Source: Arthrobacter sp. NicSoilB8 (GTDB lineage Bacteria; Actinomycetota; Actinomycetes; Actinomycetales; Micrococcaceae). Taken from it: DNA of 64,000 nt. The stretch's first letter is position 1. Every line of letters begins with the position of its first letter. Under the pieces are notes generated by a model. The model ran no database searches and was not told the DNA's origin. It saw only the letters and a list, made by a program, of their open reading frames with translations. Below are positions 1 to 7,650 of the stretch, piece by piece. The DNA lies in NCBI RefSeq assembly GCF_019977355.1, contig NZ_AP024655.1, forward strand, positions 2,914,001 to 2,978,000, given 5' to 3'. Both the position numbers and the translations under genes were made by a program.

Positions 1-920
1 GTTCCGCGGCGTTGAACCCCGGGAGGGTCGCGGCGGCTGCCGCCGGCCCGGCAGGGGACACGGCCGCCCCTCCCCGCCGGGTCCTGCTCTGGGTGGATTC
101 GTTCTCGGACGCGCTGAGCCCCGAGGTCCCCCTCGCCGCGGTCAAGGTTCTGCAGGCCGCAGGATGTGACATCGAGATTGCCGGCCCCGGTGCGTGCTGC
201 GGATTGACCCTGATCTCAACCGGACAGCTGACCGCGGCCAAGGCAGCCCTGAGGAAGACCCTCGACGTCCTGTACCCGCATGTAGCCGACGGCCGGACCG
301 TGATCGGACTCGAACCGTCCTGCACGGCGGTGCTGCGCTCGGACCTGCTCGAACTGCTGCCCGGCGACGAACGCGCCCGGCAGGTCTCAGCCCGGACCCG
401 GACCGTCTCGGAATTCCTCACGTCCATCAACTGGCAGCCACCTGCCAGCGGGGAACGGATTCTCGCACAGCCGCACTGCCATCAGAACGCCGTTATGGGC
501 TATGGGAAGGACCTGGAGCTCCTGCAGTCCATGGGGTGCGACGTGGACGTCTCCAGTGGATGTTGCGGCCTGGCCGGCAACTTCGGCATGGAAAAGGGCC
601 ACTATGACGTCTCCGTGGCCATTGCCGAACAGGGAATTCTGGGCAAGATCGCGGCTGCCCCGGACCGGGTCCTCCTGGCCGACGGGTTCTCCTGCCGCAC
701 CCAGGTGGCCGATCTGGCCGGACTCGGCTCCCGCCACATCGTCCAGATCATTGCGGAGGCGTTGGACAACCCCGCGGGCTCCTCTCCGCCGAAGGGGCCG
801 CGTGACGAAGCTCCCCGTCTCCGACGGATACCGGCAGACTTCCCGGTTGTCCCGGCACTTATTGTCCCGGCACTTAAGGACGTTGCTGCTGCTTCGGAGC
901 CAAAGTCCGCGGATTCGTAG
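1..920 (+). CDS. C-terminal part of FAD-linked oxidase / Fe-S oxidoreductase (CCG domain), 5' end outside window
   Basis: The frame is open to the window edge, so the gene starts upstream; the TTG at position 12 is only internal. About 300 residues are visible. They contain two cysteine-rich CCG motifs, GACCGLT near residue 60 and SSGCCGLAGNFG near residue 185, plus EPSCTA and PHCHQNA. This is the tandem cysteine-rich domain that in glycolate/lactate/D-2-hydroxyglutarate-type dehydrogenases passes electrons from the flavin domain to a quinone or heterodisulfide. I infer a long fused FAD-binding plus Fe-S protein of the DLD/GlpC type; the substrate cannot be read from this end. The last ~45 residues are a Pro/Ala-rich tail unlike the family and contain a 15-bp tandem duplication. 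Confidence 0.8.
   Translation, partial: SAALNPGRVAAAAAGPAGDTAAPPRRVLLWVDSFSDALSPEVPLAAVKVLQAAGCDIEIAGPGACCGLTLISTGQLTAAKAALRKTLDVLYPHVADGRTVIGLEPSCTAVLRSDLLELLPGDERARQVSARTRTVSEFLTSINWQPPASGERILAQPHCHQNAVMGYGKDLELLQSMGCDVDVSSGCCGLAGNFGMEKGHYDVSVAIAEQGILGKIAAAPDRVLLADGFSCRTQVADLAGLGSRHIVQIIAEALDNPAGSSPPKGPRDEAPRLRRIPADFPVVPALIVPALKDVAAASEPKSADS
847..876 (+). repeat. 15-bp tandem duplication in C-terminal tail
   Basis: Two perfect copies of a 15-bp unit (TTGTCCCGGCACTTA) stand head to tail close to the stop codon of the Fe-S oxidoreductase. The length keeps the reading frame and adds five residues. It is one of several 15-bp repeats at gene 3' ends in this window. Confidence 0.85.
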
Positions 921-984
921 AATGATCCCGGCGCCTCCCGCGGACCATCCGGTTCGGGTGAGGCGCCCGCCGGCGAAGCGGCCC

Positions 985-990
985 TATGGT
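985..990 (+). promoter_or_regulatory. -10 hexamer of a probable leaderless promoter
   Basis: TATGGT lies six bases before the ATG at 997. A TAnnnT -10 box at that distance puts the transcription start on the start codon, the usual leaderless layout in actinobacteria. There is no Shine-Dalgarno sequence in front of this ATG, which agrees. Confidence 0.6.
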
Positions 991-996
991 CAGGGC

Positions 997-1503
997 ATGG
1001 GACTACTGCACCACCGGCGTGACGAGCCCGCAGGCGAGCGGTTTCAGATGCGCGAAAAGCTGCTGTCGATCGGGGATGACTTCTGGATCGAAGACGACCA
1101 AGGCAGACGCGTCTACAAGGTCGACGGCAAGGCTCTGCGCATCCGCGACACGTTCGTTCTGGAGGACTCCTCGGGAACCGAGGTGGCGCGCATCCAGGAG
1201 CGCAAGCTCTCCCTCCGGGACAAGGTCGCCGTCGAACGCGGCGGCGACACCGCCGCGACCGTGCACAAGGCGCTGATCGGGCTCCGGGACCGCTTCACCA
1301 TCGATGTGAAGGACGGCGCCGACATGAAGGCGCACGGCAACATCGTCGATCACGAGTACGAGATCGAGCGCGACGGCCGCACCGTCGCCACGATCTCGAA
1401 GAAGTGGTTCCGCGTGCGTGACTCGTACGGCGTCGAAATCGCGGCGGGCGAGGACGTTCCGCTCATGCTCGCGGTCACCGTCGCCATCGACTCCTTGACC
1501 TAG
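997..1503 (+). CDS. LURP-one-related / scramblase-like beta-barrel protein
   Basis: 168 residues. The body runs from FQMREKLLSIGDDFWIED through repeated strand-like segments (GRRVYKVDGKALRIRDTF, VARIQERKLSLRDKV, YEIERDGRTVATISKKWF). This is the tubby-like/LURP-one fold also found in phospholipid scramblases. Bacterial members are about this long and have no proven function; a membrane- or phosphoinositide-like lipid-binding role is only inferred from the fold. I chose the ATG at 997 because it has a leaderless promoter at ideal distance and the product matches family length; an in-frame ATG at 1048 is the alternative. The next gene begins 13 bases after the stop and may be co-transcribed. Confidence 0.75.
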   Translation: MGLLHHRRDEPAGERFQMREKLLSIGDDFWIEDDQGRRVYKVDGKALRIRDTFVLEDSSGTEVARIQERKLSLRDKVAVERGGDTAATVHKALIGLRDRFTIDVKDGADMKAHGNIVDHEYEIERDGRTVATISKKWFRVRDSYGVEIAAGEDVPLMLAVTVAIDSLT

Positions 1504-1516
1504 CTGCTCAGGCACC

Positions 1517-3730
1517 ATGGCGCCCAGGAAACGCACCCGATCCCGACTCGCCGCGACCCTGTGGCGGCTTTTCGGCTTCCTGACCGCTAGCGCGGTCTGC
1601 GGCGTCCTGGCCGCCAGTCTCCTGGTCCCTACCGTGGCCGGTGCCGGCGTCGCCGTCAAGGAATCGATTGTCCTGTTCAACAGCCTTCCGTCGGAACTGA
1701 CCGTTGATCCGCCGTCGCAGTCCACCAGGGTGCTCAGCGCCGACGGGAAACCAATCGCCACCTTCTATGCGGAGAACCGGGTGAAGGTCCGGCTCGACCA
1801 GATGTCGCACTACATCAAGGACGCAATCGTGGCGATCGAGGACCGCCGCTTCTACGAGCACGGCGGGATCGACCCCCAGGGGATTGTCCGGGCGCTGGTG
1901 TCCAACCTGCGCAGCGGCAGCCGGCAGGGGGCCTCCACCCTGACCCAGCAGTACGTGACCAACGTGCTCAACGAATCCCTGGTCTCGGCGGACCGGGGCG
2001 ACCAGATTATCCTCAACGGGCAGAAGAGCATGGCCGACAAGATCCGCGAGATGAAGCTCGCCGTTGAACTGGAGAAGAAGTACACGAAGGACCAGATCCT
2101 CGAGGGCTACCTCAACATCGTGTTCTTCGCCCGGGACGCGTACGGCATTGAAGCGGCGTCCCGCTACTTCTTCAGCACCACGGCCATGGACCTCACCCTG
2201 CCGCAGGCTGCGCTGCTCGCCGGCCTCGTGAACAGCCCCAGTTTCTACAATCCCGCCGTCCATCCGGAAAACGCCATCCAGCGGCGCAACCAGGTCCTCG
2301 ACCGAATGCTCAGCTACGGCGCGATCTCCCGGACCGAGCACGATGCCGCCGTCGCCGCCCCGGTGGATCTGAAGATCACCCCGGGGCGTCAGGGTTGCGC
2401 CGGAGCGGAAATGGCGCCGTACTTCTGCGATTACGTGTCCCATCTCATCCTCAACAACCCGGCCTACGGCGCCGACATGGCCGAGCGCGAGAGGAAGCTG
2501 TTTCGCGGCGGCCTGACCATCAGCACCACGCTGGACAGCCGGCTGCAGCTGGCCGCGCAGGCCCAGGTCGATGCCACGGCCGGGGCCAACCCGGACAAGT
2601 GGGGCGCGTCGCTGGTCTCGATCGCCCCCGGCACGGGCAAGATCCTGGCGATGGCGCAAAACACCGTGTTCCTCCCGGCGCCCGGGAAATTCGATACTCA
2701 GCTGAACTTCAATGTCGATTCCAAGGATGCCAACGGCAATGACCTGAACGGCGCCGGCGGGTTCCAGCCCGGTTCCACCATGAAGCCGTTCACGTTCGCG
2801 GAGTGGCTCAACGAAGGCAAGTCCCTGGCCGCCATAGTCGACGCATCCCGGCGCTCCTATCCGCTCGGGTTCCGCTGGAGGTCAAGCTGCGGCAGGGTGC
2901 TCGGGGCCTACAGCACCAGCCAAAAGAGCCTCGGCGCGGCGGACGACCTCCAGAACAACGACGCCGGGTACTACCGCCGCATGCGCGTGGACTACGGGCT
3001 GTACAACTCCATCAATACCGCCACCTTCGCCGAGGCCGCCCAACTCGACTTCTGCGGCATCCAGAAGATGGTCGACGCCGCGGGGCTCCACAGCGGCGTC
3101 GACAACGCCCAAATTAACATGCACCAGCTCGGCAATCTGCTGGGCGCCATCGGGGTGGCGCCGCTCCATCTGGCCAACGCGTTTGCCACGTTCGCCAATG
3201 ACGGCAAGTACTGCGCACCGATTGCGATTGTGGCCGTAACCGACGCCTCCGGACGAAACCTACCTGCCGAGTCCAGCGCCTGCCGTGATGCGTTCAAACC
3301 CGAGGTCGCCCGCGGCGTCAACTCCGTGCTGCAGGACGTGCTGAAGCGCGGGTCCGGCGTCTACATCAAGCCCAAGGTCCAAACCCGATTCCCGGTCGCG
3401 GCCAAGACCGGCACCTCCAATACCAACGGCGCCACCTGGGTGGTGGGATACACCAGCGGCATAGCGACCGCATCCTTCTTCGGGGATGCCCTGGAAGGCC
3501 AGAAGCGGCCGGGCCAGAACATCACCGTCAACGGCACGTTCTACAAAGCCATCGACGGGTACATGCTTGCCGGCCCGCAATGGGCGAACTACATGATGGA
3601 GGTCGCCGGGTACTACCCCACGGCAGCCTTCCCGACGCCGCCCGAGTCCATGACGCGCACGCCCGGATCGGCGCCCGGCAGGACCCCGATGCCCTGCTAC
3701 CCCGGTGCTGACCGTGCGCTGTGCCGGTGA
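1517..3730 (+). CDS. Class A penicillin-binding protein (transglycosylase/transpeptidase)
   Basis: 737 residues. An N-terminal membrane anchor (residues ~19-47) is followed by a GT51 glycosyltransferase domain with EDRRFYEHGG (108-117) and QGASTLTQQY (137-146). The transpeptidase domain has the SxxK motif STMK (420-423, Ser420 nucleophile), SIN (498-500, SxN) and KTGTS (630-634). It polymerises and cross-links peptidoglycan outside the membrane. All catalytic motifs are intact. There is no PASTA domain; the C-terminus is a short Pro/Thr-rich tail ending in a Cys-containing segment. The ATG at 1517 has a weak ribosome site but gives the expected positively charged cytoplasmic tail. The spacing to the LURP-one gene suggests one transcript. 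Confidence 0.93.
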   Translation: MAPRKRTRSRLAATLWRLFGFLTASAVCGVLAASLLVPTVAGAGVAVKESIVLFNSLPSELTVDPPSQSTRVLSADGKPIATFYAENRVKVRLDQMSHYIKDAIVAIEDRRFYEHGGIDPQGIVRALVSNLRSGSRQGASTLTQQYVTNVLNESLVSADRGDQIILNGQKSMADKIREMKLAVELEKKYTKDQILEGYLNIVFFARDAYGIEAASRYFFSTTAMDLTLPQAALLAGLVNSPSFYNPAVHPENAIQRRNQVLDRMLSYGAISRTEHDAAVAAPVDLKITPGRQGCAGAEMAPYFCDYVSHLILNNPAYGADMAERERKLFRGGLTISTTLDSRLQLAAQAQVDATAGANPDKWGASLVSIAPGTGKILAMAQNTVFLPAPGKFDTQLNFNVDSKDANGNDLNGAGGFQPGSTMKPFTFAEWLNEGKSLAAIVDASRRSYPLGFRWRSSCGRVLGAYSTSQKSLGAADDLQNNDAGYYRRMRVDYGLYNSINTATFAEAAQLDFCGIQKMVDAAGLHSGVDNAQINMHQLGNLLGAIGVAPLHLANAFATFANDGKYCAPIAIVAVTDASGRNLPAESSACRDAFKPEVARGVNSVLQDVLKRGSGVYIKPKVQTRFPVAAKTGTSNTNGATWVVGYTSGIATASFFGDALEGQKRPGQNITVNGTFYKAIDGYMLAGPQWANYMMEVAGYYPTAAFPTPPESMTRTPGSAPGRTPMPCYPGADRALCR

Positions 3731-3790
3731 AACCGGCCCGATGCGGCCCGAATCCACGCCCGCACCCTATGCCAGCGGGCTCCGAGCCCC

Positions 3791-3796
3791 TATCCT
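3791..3796 (+). promoter_or_regulatory. -10 hexamer, leaderless promoter for the 3803 reading frame
   Basis: TATCCT ends six bases before ATG 3803, the same geometry as at 985, 42944 and 47628. Transcription would start at or next to that ATG, so the short frame at 3803 would be translated first. Confidence 0.55.
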
Positions 3797-3802
3797 CTTG
3801 CC

Positions 3803-3874
3803 ATGAGAGACGGGGGCAATTTCCGGCGAGGGGAATCGCGCCACCGCGCGCGAGTGGCTCGTGACTACCGATAA
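3803..3874 (+). CDS. Possible 23-codon leaderless upstream ORF
   Basis: A reading frame starts at ATG 3803 exactly six bases after a TATCCT box and ends with TAA at 3872-3874. The peptide (starting MRDGGNFRRG) is basic with eight Arg in 23 residues. Its last 14 bases overlap the GTG start (3861) of the next gene in another frame, a layout that allows translational coupling. It resembles no known peptide. It could instead simply be the untranslated leader of the downstream gene, so this is a suggestion from position only. Confidence 0.3.
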   Translation: MRDGGNFRRGESRHRARVARDYR

Positions 3875-4418
3875 CACGCGCCCTTACGACAATTACGACG
3901 CCTTCCTGGCGAGGCTGGACGCCGCCACAACCAGCCTGACCACCCGGGCCGGGTCGTTGGACAAGGCCCTGGCAGCCGTCTCGCTGCTCGTGGAACCTTA
4001 TGAATCCGCCGTCCGGAAATGGGAACGACGGCGCCACTACGTCAGTGAGCAGCTCGCCGCGCACTCCGGGTCGCCGCAGTCCTATACGGCGCTGTGCGAA
4101 CTCCACGTCGTGGCAGGAAAAATGGAATCAATGCTCCGCGGCCGTGTCGAGCGCGTCACGGAAAAGCTTGCGGTCATCCAACGCCGTCGCGAGGCCATCG
4201 ACAAGTCACTGCTGGAGCTTGAGCTGAGCAGGATCAAGCTGACGTCGTCCCGGATGCTGTCACAGGACCGCGAAGAGTTGAGCGGCATCTTTTCCGACCT
4301 CGCCGGCTCCACCGTTGCCGCCGGAACCATCCCCGATATGGGGCTGCTGGGTGATCTCAAGGAAGCACGCGAGGCAATCATCCTGGCCGAAGCGCTGATC
4401 GAAGTGAAGGGGTACTAA
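3861..4418 (+). CDS. Hypothetical alpha-helical protein, first of a gene pair
   Basis: 185 residues, starting at GTG. The sequence is almost entirely heptad-rich helix (for example KMESMLRGRVERVTEKLAV, then RRREAIDKSLLELELSRIK) with no signal peptide or membrane segment, so a cytosolic coiled coil is likely. I do not recognise a family. The stop is two bases from the ATG of the next gene, a two-TM protein, so the two products are probably made together and may form a membrane-associated complex (inference). Translation may be coupled to the small frame at 3803. Confidence 0.65.
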   Translation: MTTDNTRPYDNYDAFLARLDAATTSLTTRAGSLDKALAAVSLLVEPYESAVRKWERRRHYVSEQLAAHSGSPQSYTALCELHVVAGKMESMLRGRVERVTEKLAVIQRRREAIDKSLLELELSRIKLTSSRMLSQDREELSGIFSDLAGSTVAAGTIPDMGLLGDLKEAREAIILAEALIEVKGY

Positions 4419-4420
4419 TC

Positions 4421-4969
4421 ATGGAAATTTCAAGGCGCGATCAGCCCCGCAAGAACACCGTCGCTCTTGTCCGTTGGTCAAAGCAACCAGGCGAAAACCC
4501 CGTGACAAAGTTCATCATGTCCAGCATTTTGGGATTGATCCTGTGCCTGTTCCTGATGATCTTCCTGTCCGGCCTGAGAAGTTTCGGCGCCGTGGTCTTG
4601 TTTACGCTCTGCTTCGCGGCGCTTCTCACGGTGCGCTCGGTCTCGGCCCGGAGACGGTTCATGCGGGGGCTGACCACGAGGATCAACGAGACCCTCGCCG
4701 AGGTGACGCACAGCCCGGGCGACCAACTGTCGGTCAGGCAATTCCGGCGCATGGCCAAGAGCGGCGAGAAGCTTCCGCTCCCTGTCAGCGGCGTCGCCGG
4801 GTTGCACCTGCATGTTGCCCGGGCTTCCACACTGGAGAAAAATGCCCCCGAGAAATGGGTTGCGGTCTTCACCGTGGTCCCGCCCGAGAACGGGACCGCG
4901 AGTTTTGACCGCCTGGTGGCGGCGGCCATCAACGCCGGCCCCGGCACCCCGAGCACCAACGTCGCCTAG
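4421..4969 (+). CDS. Hypothetical membrane protein with two TM segments
   Basis: 182 residues. A short basic N-terminus precedes a hydrophobic hairpin at about residues 28-68 (FIMSSILGLILCLFLMIFLS, then GAVVLFTLCFAALLTV). The soluble C-terminal domain of ~110 residues has alternating charged and hydrophobic strands. I recognise no family. It starts two bases after the stop of the coiled-coil gene and is the last gene of that pair. The C-terminal domain probably faces the cytoplasm, because basic residues follow the second segment. Confidence 0.65.
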   Translation: MEISRRDQPRKNTVALVRWSKQPGENPVTKFIMSSILGLILCLFLMIFLSGLRSFGAVVLFTLCFAALLTVRSVSARRRFMRGLTTRINETLAEVTHSPGDQLSVRQFRRMAKSGEKLPLPVSGVAGLHLHVARASTLEKNAPEKWVAVFTVVPPENGTASFDRLVAAAINAGPGTPSTNVA

Positions 4970-5334
4970 CCCCCGCCCGTCAGGGCGCCGCGGGCGCCCA
5001 TGATGATGCGGCCGCTTCCCGGGATGTCTGCTGGAGGTCGTGGGGCGGCACGGCACTCATCCGTCCCTCGCACGGGAGGGCCACATTGTCCGGGACGAGA
5101 TCGTGGCCGATGAACACGTCCGGCATTGTGCCGCCTGTACCGGCCGGCGGAAGCTGGGAGGCACGAACACGAACAACTGCCGAAGAACCCTGTTCCAGAT
5201 GTTTCAAGCGCCAACCTGGACCGGGACCAGCCCGTCGGAGGCATCGCCCCAGAATCGCAGGCCGGACCTCGCAGAATAAGCTGACCATCGCGTGAGCCTG
5301 CGGCGGCGTTCGGGCCTGGCCGCTCGGGCCCTTG
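4970..5334. other. Intergenic stretch without a convincing gene
   Basis: The 365 bases between the convergent membrane-protein gene and the tautomerase carry only short frames with poor codon bias on both strands. I see no strong hairpin with a T-run. A decayed gene is possible but cannot be shown from sequence alone. Confidence 0.5.
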
Positions 5335-5586
5335 CTACGAGTGCCCGTCCTTCGACGCTTCGTCGCGCAGAGCCTGCCGGTACTCGAGTGCGGGTAGTCC
5401 GCCCCACCCCCAGTTATCCGTGTCCACTTCATTGATCACGACATACGTTGAGGCGAGGGGCTTGTTCAGGACGTCTAGCAACACGTGGCTGACGCCTTTG
5501 ATGATGGCGGCCTTTTCGGCGGCGGTGGCTGTTGCCGCAGCCGAAGTCGATCCTTCTCGTGTGATGTCAATGGTGACAATAGGCAT
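5335..5586 (-). CDS. 4-oxalocrotonate tautomerase family protein
   Basis: 83 residues starting MPIVTIDITREG. Pro2, which becomes the N-terminal catalytic base after Met removal, is present, as in 4-OT, YwhB and MIF-like small tautomerases. The family usually has ~62-80 residues; here a short C-terminal tail (EYRQALRDEASKDGHS) follows. VLNKPLASTYVVINEVDTDNWGWGG matches the second strand-turn of the fold. It ketonises enols or dehalogenates small acids; the true substrate is unknown. It lies 35 bases downstream of the SDR pseudogene on the same strand and was probably co-transcribed with it. The surrounding genes suggest detoxification of small electrophiles. Confidence 0.88.
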   Translation of the reverse strand: MPIVTIDITREGSTSAAATATAAEKAAIIKGVSHVLLDVLNKPLASTYVVINEVDTDNWGWGGLPALEYRQALRDEASKDGHS

Positions 5587-5621
5587 GACTGATCAATCCG
5601 TTCTTAAGTGGAGGTGTGTGG

Positions 5622-6070
5622 TCATCGTCCGGCGTGCTGGCCGCCGTCGACGTGGAGGATTTCACCGGTAACGAACTCGGCTTCTTCGAGAAAGACGACG
5701 GCATGGACAATCTCGTCGATATCCCCCAAACGGCCCATAGGATGCAGCCCCGCAAGCTGCGCGTGAGTTTCAGCCAGGTGCATCGGGGTCTTGATGACAC
5801 CTGGGGATACGGAGTTGACCCGAATCCCGCGGCTTGCGTACTCGGTGGCAAGGGACTTCGTCGCCGAATTCAGCCCGCCCTTTGTCAGGGCGGCGAGCAT
5901 CGCCGGCACGTCTGTGCTCGGCTGGTCGGCCAGGGTGGTGGTGATGTTGATGATGTGTCCGGATCCCGCTTGTTCCATCAGAGCGACAGCCCTTTGGCTG
6001 ACATGGAAAAATCCGGTGAGATTGACCGCTACTGTGAGGCACCAGTGATAACGACTGTTTTCTCGCTCAT
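5622..6070 (-). pseudogene. Short-chain dehydrogenase/reductase with internal deletion
   Basis: Reading leftwards from ATG 6070 the frame gives MSEKTVVITGASQ and then a TAG stop: the start of an SDR Rossmann fold (TGxxxGxG region). The next frame immediately continues with NLTGFFHVSQRAVALMEQ, the active-site-loop half of an SDR, and runs on through IINITTTLADQ, a segment aligned with YxxxK, and IRVNSVSPGVIKTPM to the normal C-terminus DGG at 5622. About 80-100 residues between the glycine motif and the NLTG helix are missing and the frame is shifted at the join near 6030. A shorter protein from ATG 5978 could still be made but would lack the cofactor site. It is also notable that the usual catalytic Tyr appears replaced (PAMLAALTKGG). 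Confidence 0.8.
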
Positions 6071-6143
6071 GTTGTTGCCCTAGTGATGATGACCAATGCT
6101 CGGGTTTTGCTCATGTTGTGTCCTCGGAAAGGGTGTTGCTGGC

Positions 6144-6176
6144 GGCGCCGGCAGCTGCAGGTGCGCTGCCGGCGCC
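6144..6176 (-). terminator. GC-rich hairpin behind the DJ-1/PfpI gene
   Basis: A perfect 12-bp inverted repeat (6144-6155 with 6165-6176, nine-base loop) lies between the stop of the PfpI-type gene and the SDR remnant. No T-run follows, so it is either a weak terminator or a transcript-end stabiliser. Confidence 0.4.
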
Positions 6177-6193
6177 GGTGAGAGAGGGCAGGA

Positions 6194-6901
6194 TCAGACC
6201 CGGGCGGCCAGATCGAGAACAGCCTTGGCTGCTGCCTCAGCCGATGCGGGATTCTGTCCGGTCACGAGGTTGCCGTCGACGACGACGAACGAACCCCAGG
6301 CGGGCCCGGATTCGAAGATCGCGCCATACTCGCGGAGGCGGGATTCCAGAAGCCACGGTGCCTTGTCGGCGAAGCCAACCTGGGATTCTTCCTCATCGAG
6401 AAACGCGGTGAGGCGCCGGCCCTTGAACAGCCACTGCCCGTCACGGGTGGCTGTGCTGAAGCTAGCGGGACCGTGGCACAGAGAGGCGACAACCTTAGTC
6501 GGGTCATCGAGCGTTGCCTCGAAAATCCGCTTGATGTCGGTGTTGGTCGACAGATCCTGCATGGGACCGTGTCCGCCAGGGACGAAGATGACGTCGTACT
6601 CGCCGGGATCGACCTCCTCGAGCGCGACGGCGGCAGCCAGGTTCTCCTTGGAGTCCGCGAGGTAGGCGCGGAATTCCTCGACTTTCTCGTTGTCGTTGTC
6701 GTTCGTCTCCGGCACCAGGCTGAACTCGTCCGCAACAGGGGTGACGGCGCCCGGCGTGGCGATGGTCACCTCCAGGCCCGCCTCCCGGAAGATGCGGTCG
6801 GGGACCACGAACTCCTCCGCCCAGAATCCGGTCGGATGCTTCGAGCCGTCCTTCAACTCCCAGAAGGTGGCTCCGGTGAGGACCAAGAGGACCTTTTTCA
6901 T
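6194..6901 (-). CDS. DJ-1/PfpI family protein (Hsp31/glyoxalase III-like)
   Basis: 235 residues. The class I glutamine-amidotransferase-like fold is shown by KKVLLVLTG, HPTGFWAEE (conserved Glu), DVIFVPGGHGPMQDL and the nucleophile elbow SLCHGPA with the catalytic Cys followed by His. The HPTGFWAEE segment and the late WLLES/FESG region are typical of Hsp31/YajL-like chaperone-glyoxalases, which turn methylglyoxal into lactate without cofactor. I chose ATG 6901 (MKKVLL) with GGAA upstream; a TTG at 6913 would add four residues. The gene faces the CGNR regulator across a 147-bp region that holds two matching palindromes, so it is probably under that control. Fits a carbonyl-stress role. Confidence 0.87.
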   Translation of the reverse strand: MKKVLLVLTGATFWELKDGSKHPTGFWAEEFVVPDRIFREAGLEVTIATPGAVTPVADEFSLVPETNDNDNEKVEEFRAYLADSKENLAAAVALEEVDPGEYDVIFVPGGHGPMQDLSTNTDIKRIFEATLDDPTKVVASLCHGPASFSTATRDGQWLFKGRRLTAFLDEEESQVGFADKAPWLLESRLREYGAIFESGPAWGSFVVVDGNLVTGQNPASAEAAAKAVLDLAARV

Positions 6902-6987
6902 TTCATATTCCAATCAGTAGATGCACGGTGGATGAGATAACTGCGACATGCCAGTTCGAGTAGACGTGTCCTGTTCCGCCGGGCGTC

Positions 6988-7008
6988 GTCACTGGTTGAA
7001 CAGGTGAC
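6988..7008 (+). promoter_or_regulatory. Operator-like palindrome A (GTCAC-N11-GTGAC) over a -35 box
   Basis: 21 bp with outer arms GTCAC/GTGAC and inner GTT/AAC around a central base; only two of ten pairs mismatch. A TTGAAC -35-like hexamer (6996-7001) lies inside it and a CATAAT -10-like hexamer follows at 7017-7022. Its centre is exactly 40 bp from that of palindrome B. The same pair recurs at 10663 and 10703. Confidence 0.65.
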
Positions 7009-7027
7009 GATCGTTGCATAATGGATC

Positions 7028-7048
7028 GTCACCTGTCAAACTGGTGAC
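7028..7048 (+). promoter_or_regulatory. Operator-like palindrome B, abutting the CGNR start codon
   Basis: 21 bp with arms GTCACC/GGTGAC and N9 between. It ends one base before ATG 7049, so a bound protein would block transcription start or the ribosome site. The arms of A and B also form a 13-bp inverted repeat with each other (ACAGGTGACGATC and its complement). Probable autoregulatory site of the CGNR protein (inference). Confidence 0.65.
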
Positions 7049-7612
7049 ATGAAACATTCATTCGTCTGCGGAAATCCGGCCCTCGACTTCGCCGCAACAG
7101 TTCGCTCACGGCTCGGGACGCCGCTCGAAATGCTTTCGTCGCCTGAGAGCCTGGATGACTGGTTCCGTGAATCCGGCATTATCGACGGGGACACAAAATG
7201 CCAGCGGGCCGACCTCGACGAGGCCATCGTGATGCGGGAGGCCATCTACTCACTCGTTCACGCCAGAGTTGATGGGGGTGACTATGACAGCGACGCCCTC
7301 TCCATCGTGAACGATGCCGCCCGCACGCCGCCCGTCGTTCAGCAGCTCACGCCCCTTGGCCGGCGGACCGACGGAACCCCGGCCCAGGCGCTATCGAGCG
7401 TGGCACGTCACGCTATCGAGGTCCTCAGCGGGTCCGATGCGCCGCTGCTCAAGGAGTGTGCGAACCATGAGTGCACCCGGGTCTACATTGACCGGTCCCG
7501 TGGCGCGCGCCGGGAGTGGTGTGCCATGGACCCCTGCGGCAACAAGATGAAGGCTGCCGCCTACCGGGCTCGCAAGAGGGCGGACAAACCGGCTTCGGTA
7601 GCCGGAAAATAG
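7049..7612 (+). CDS. CGNR zinc-finger regulator with ABATE domain
   Basis: 187 residues. The N-terminal ABATE region (FVCGNPALDFAATV, DLDEAIVMREAIYSLVHA) is followed by a C-terminal CGNR zinc finger: Cys at KECANHECTRVYID, WCAMDPCGNKMKA, then the basic helix AAYRARKRA. The family consists of stress-responsive DNA-binding proteins; the ABATE part is thought to sense a ligand. The start codon directly abuts operator B, and the same 21-bp palindromes precede the 10761-12913 gene set, so I infer that this protein represses itself and that set, and perhaps the divergent DJ-1-type gene. Ligand unknown, but the neighbours point to reactive electrophiles. No canonical ribosome site; GGTG of the operator is the nearest purine tract. 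Confidence 0.85.
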   Translation: MKHSFVCGNPALDFAATVRSRLGTPLEMLSSPESLDDWFRESGIIDGDTKCQRADLDEAIVMREAIYSLVHARVDGGDYDSDALSIVNDAARTPPVVQQLTPLGRRTDGTPAQALSSVARHAIEVLSGSDAPLLKECANHECTRVYIDRSRGARREWCAMDPCGNKMKAAAYRARKRADKPASVAGK

Positions 7613-7650
7613 CCGCCGCGCTTCGGCGGACGGTGCGCTGAAGCCTGCGC

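Noticed and set aside
502..996. N-terminal extension of the LURP-one-like protein
   Set aside because: The frame is open upstream but overlaps the end of the Fe-S gene in another frame; leaderless promoter and family length fix ATG 997.
4980..5432. Minus-strand frame of 150 codons before the tautomerase
   Set aside because: It runs through the tautomerase end in another frame, lacks a ribosome site and codon bias, and resembles no family.
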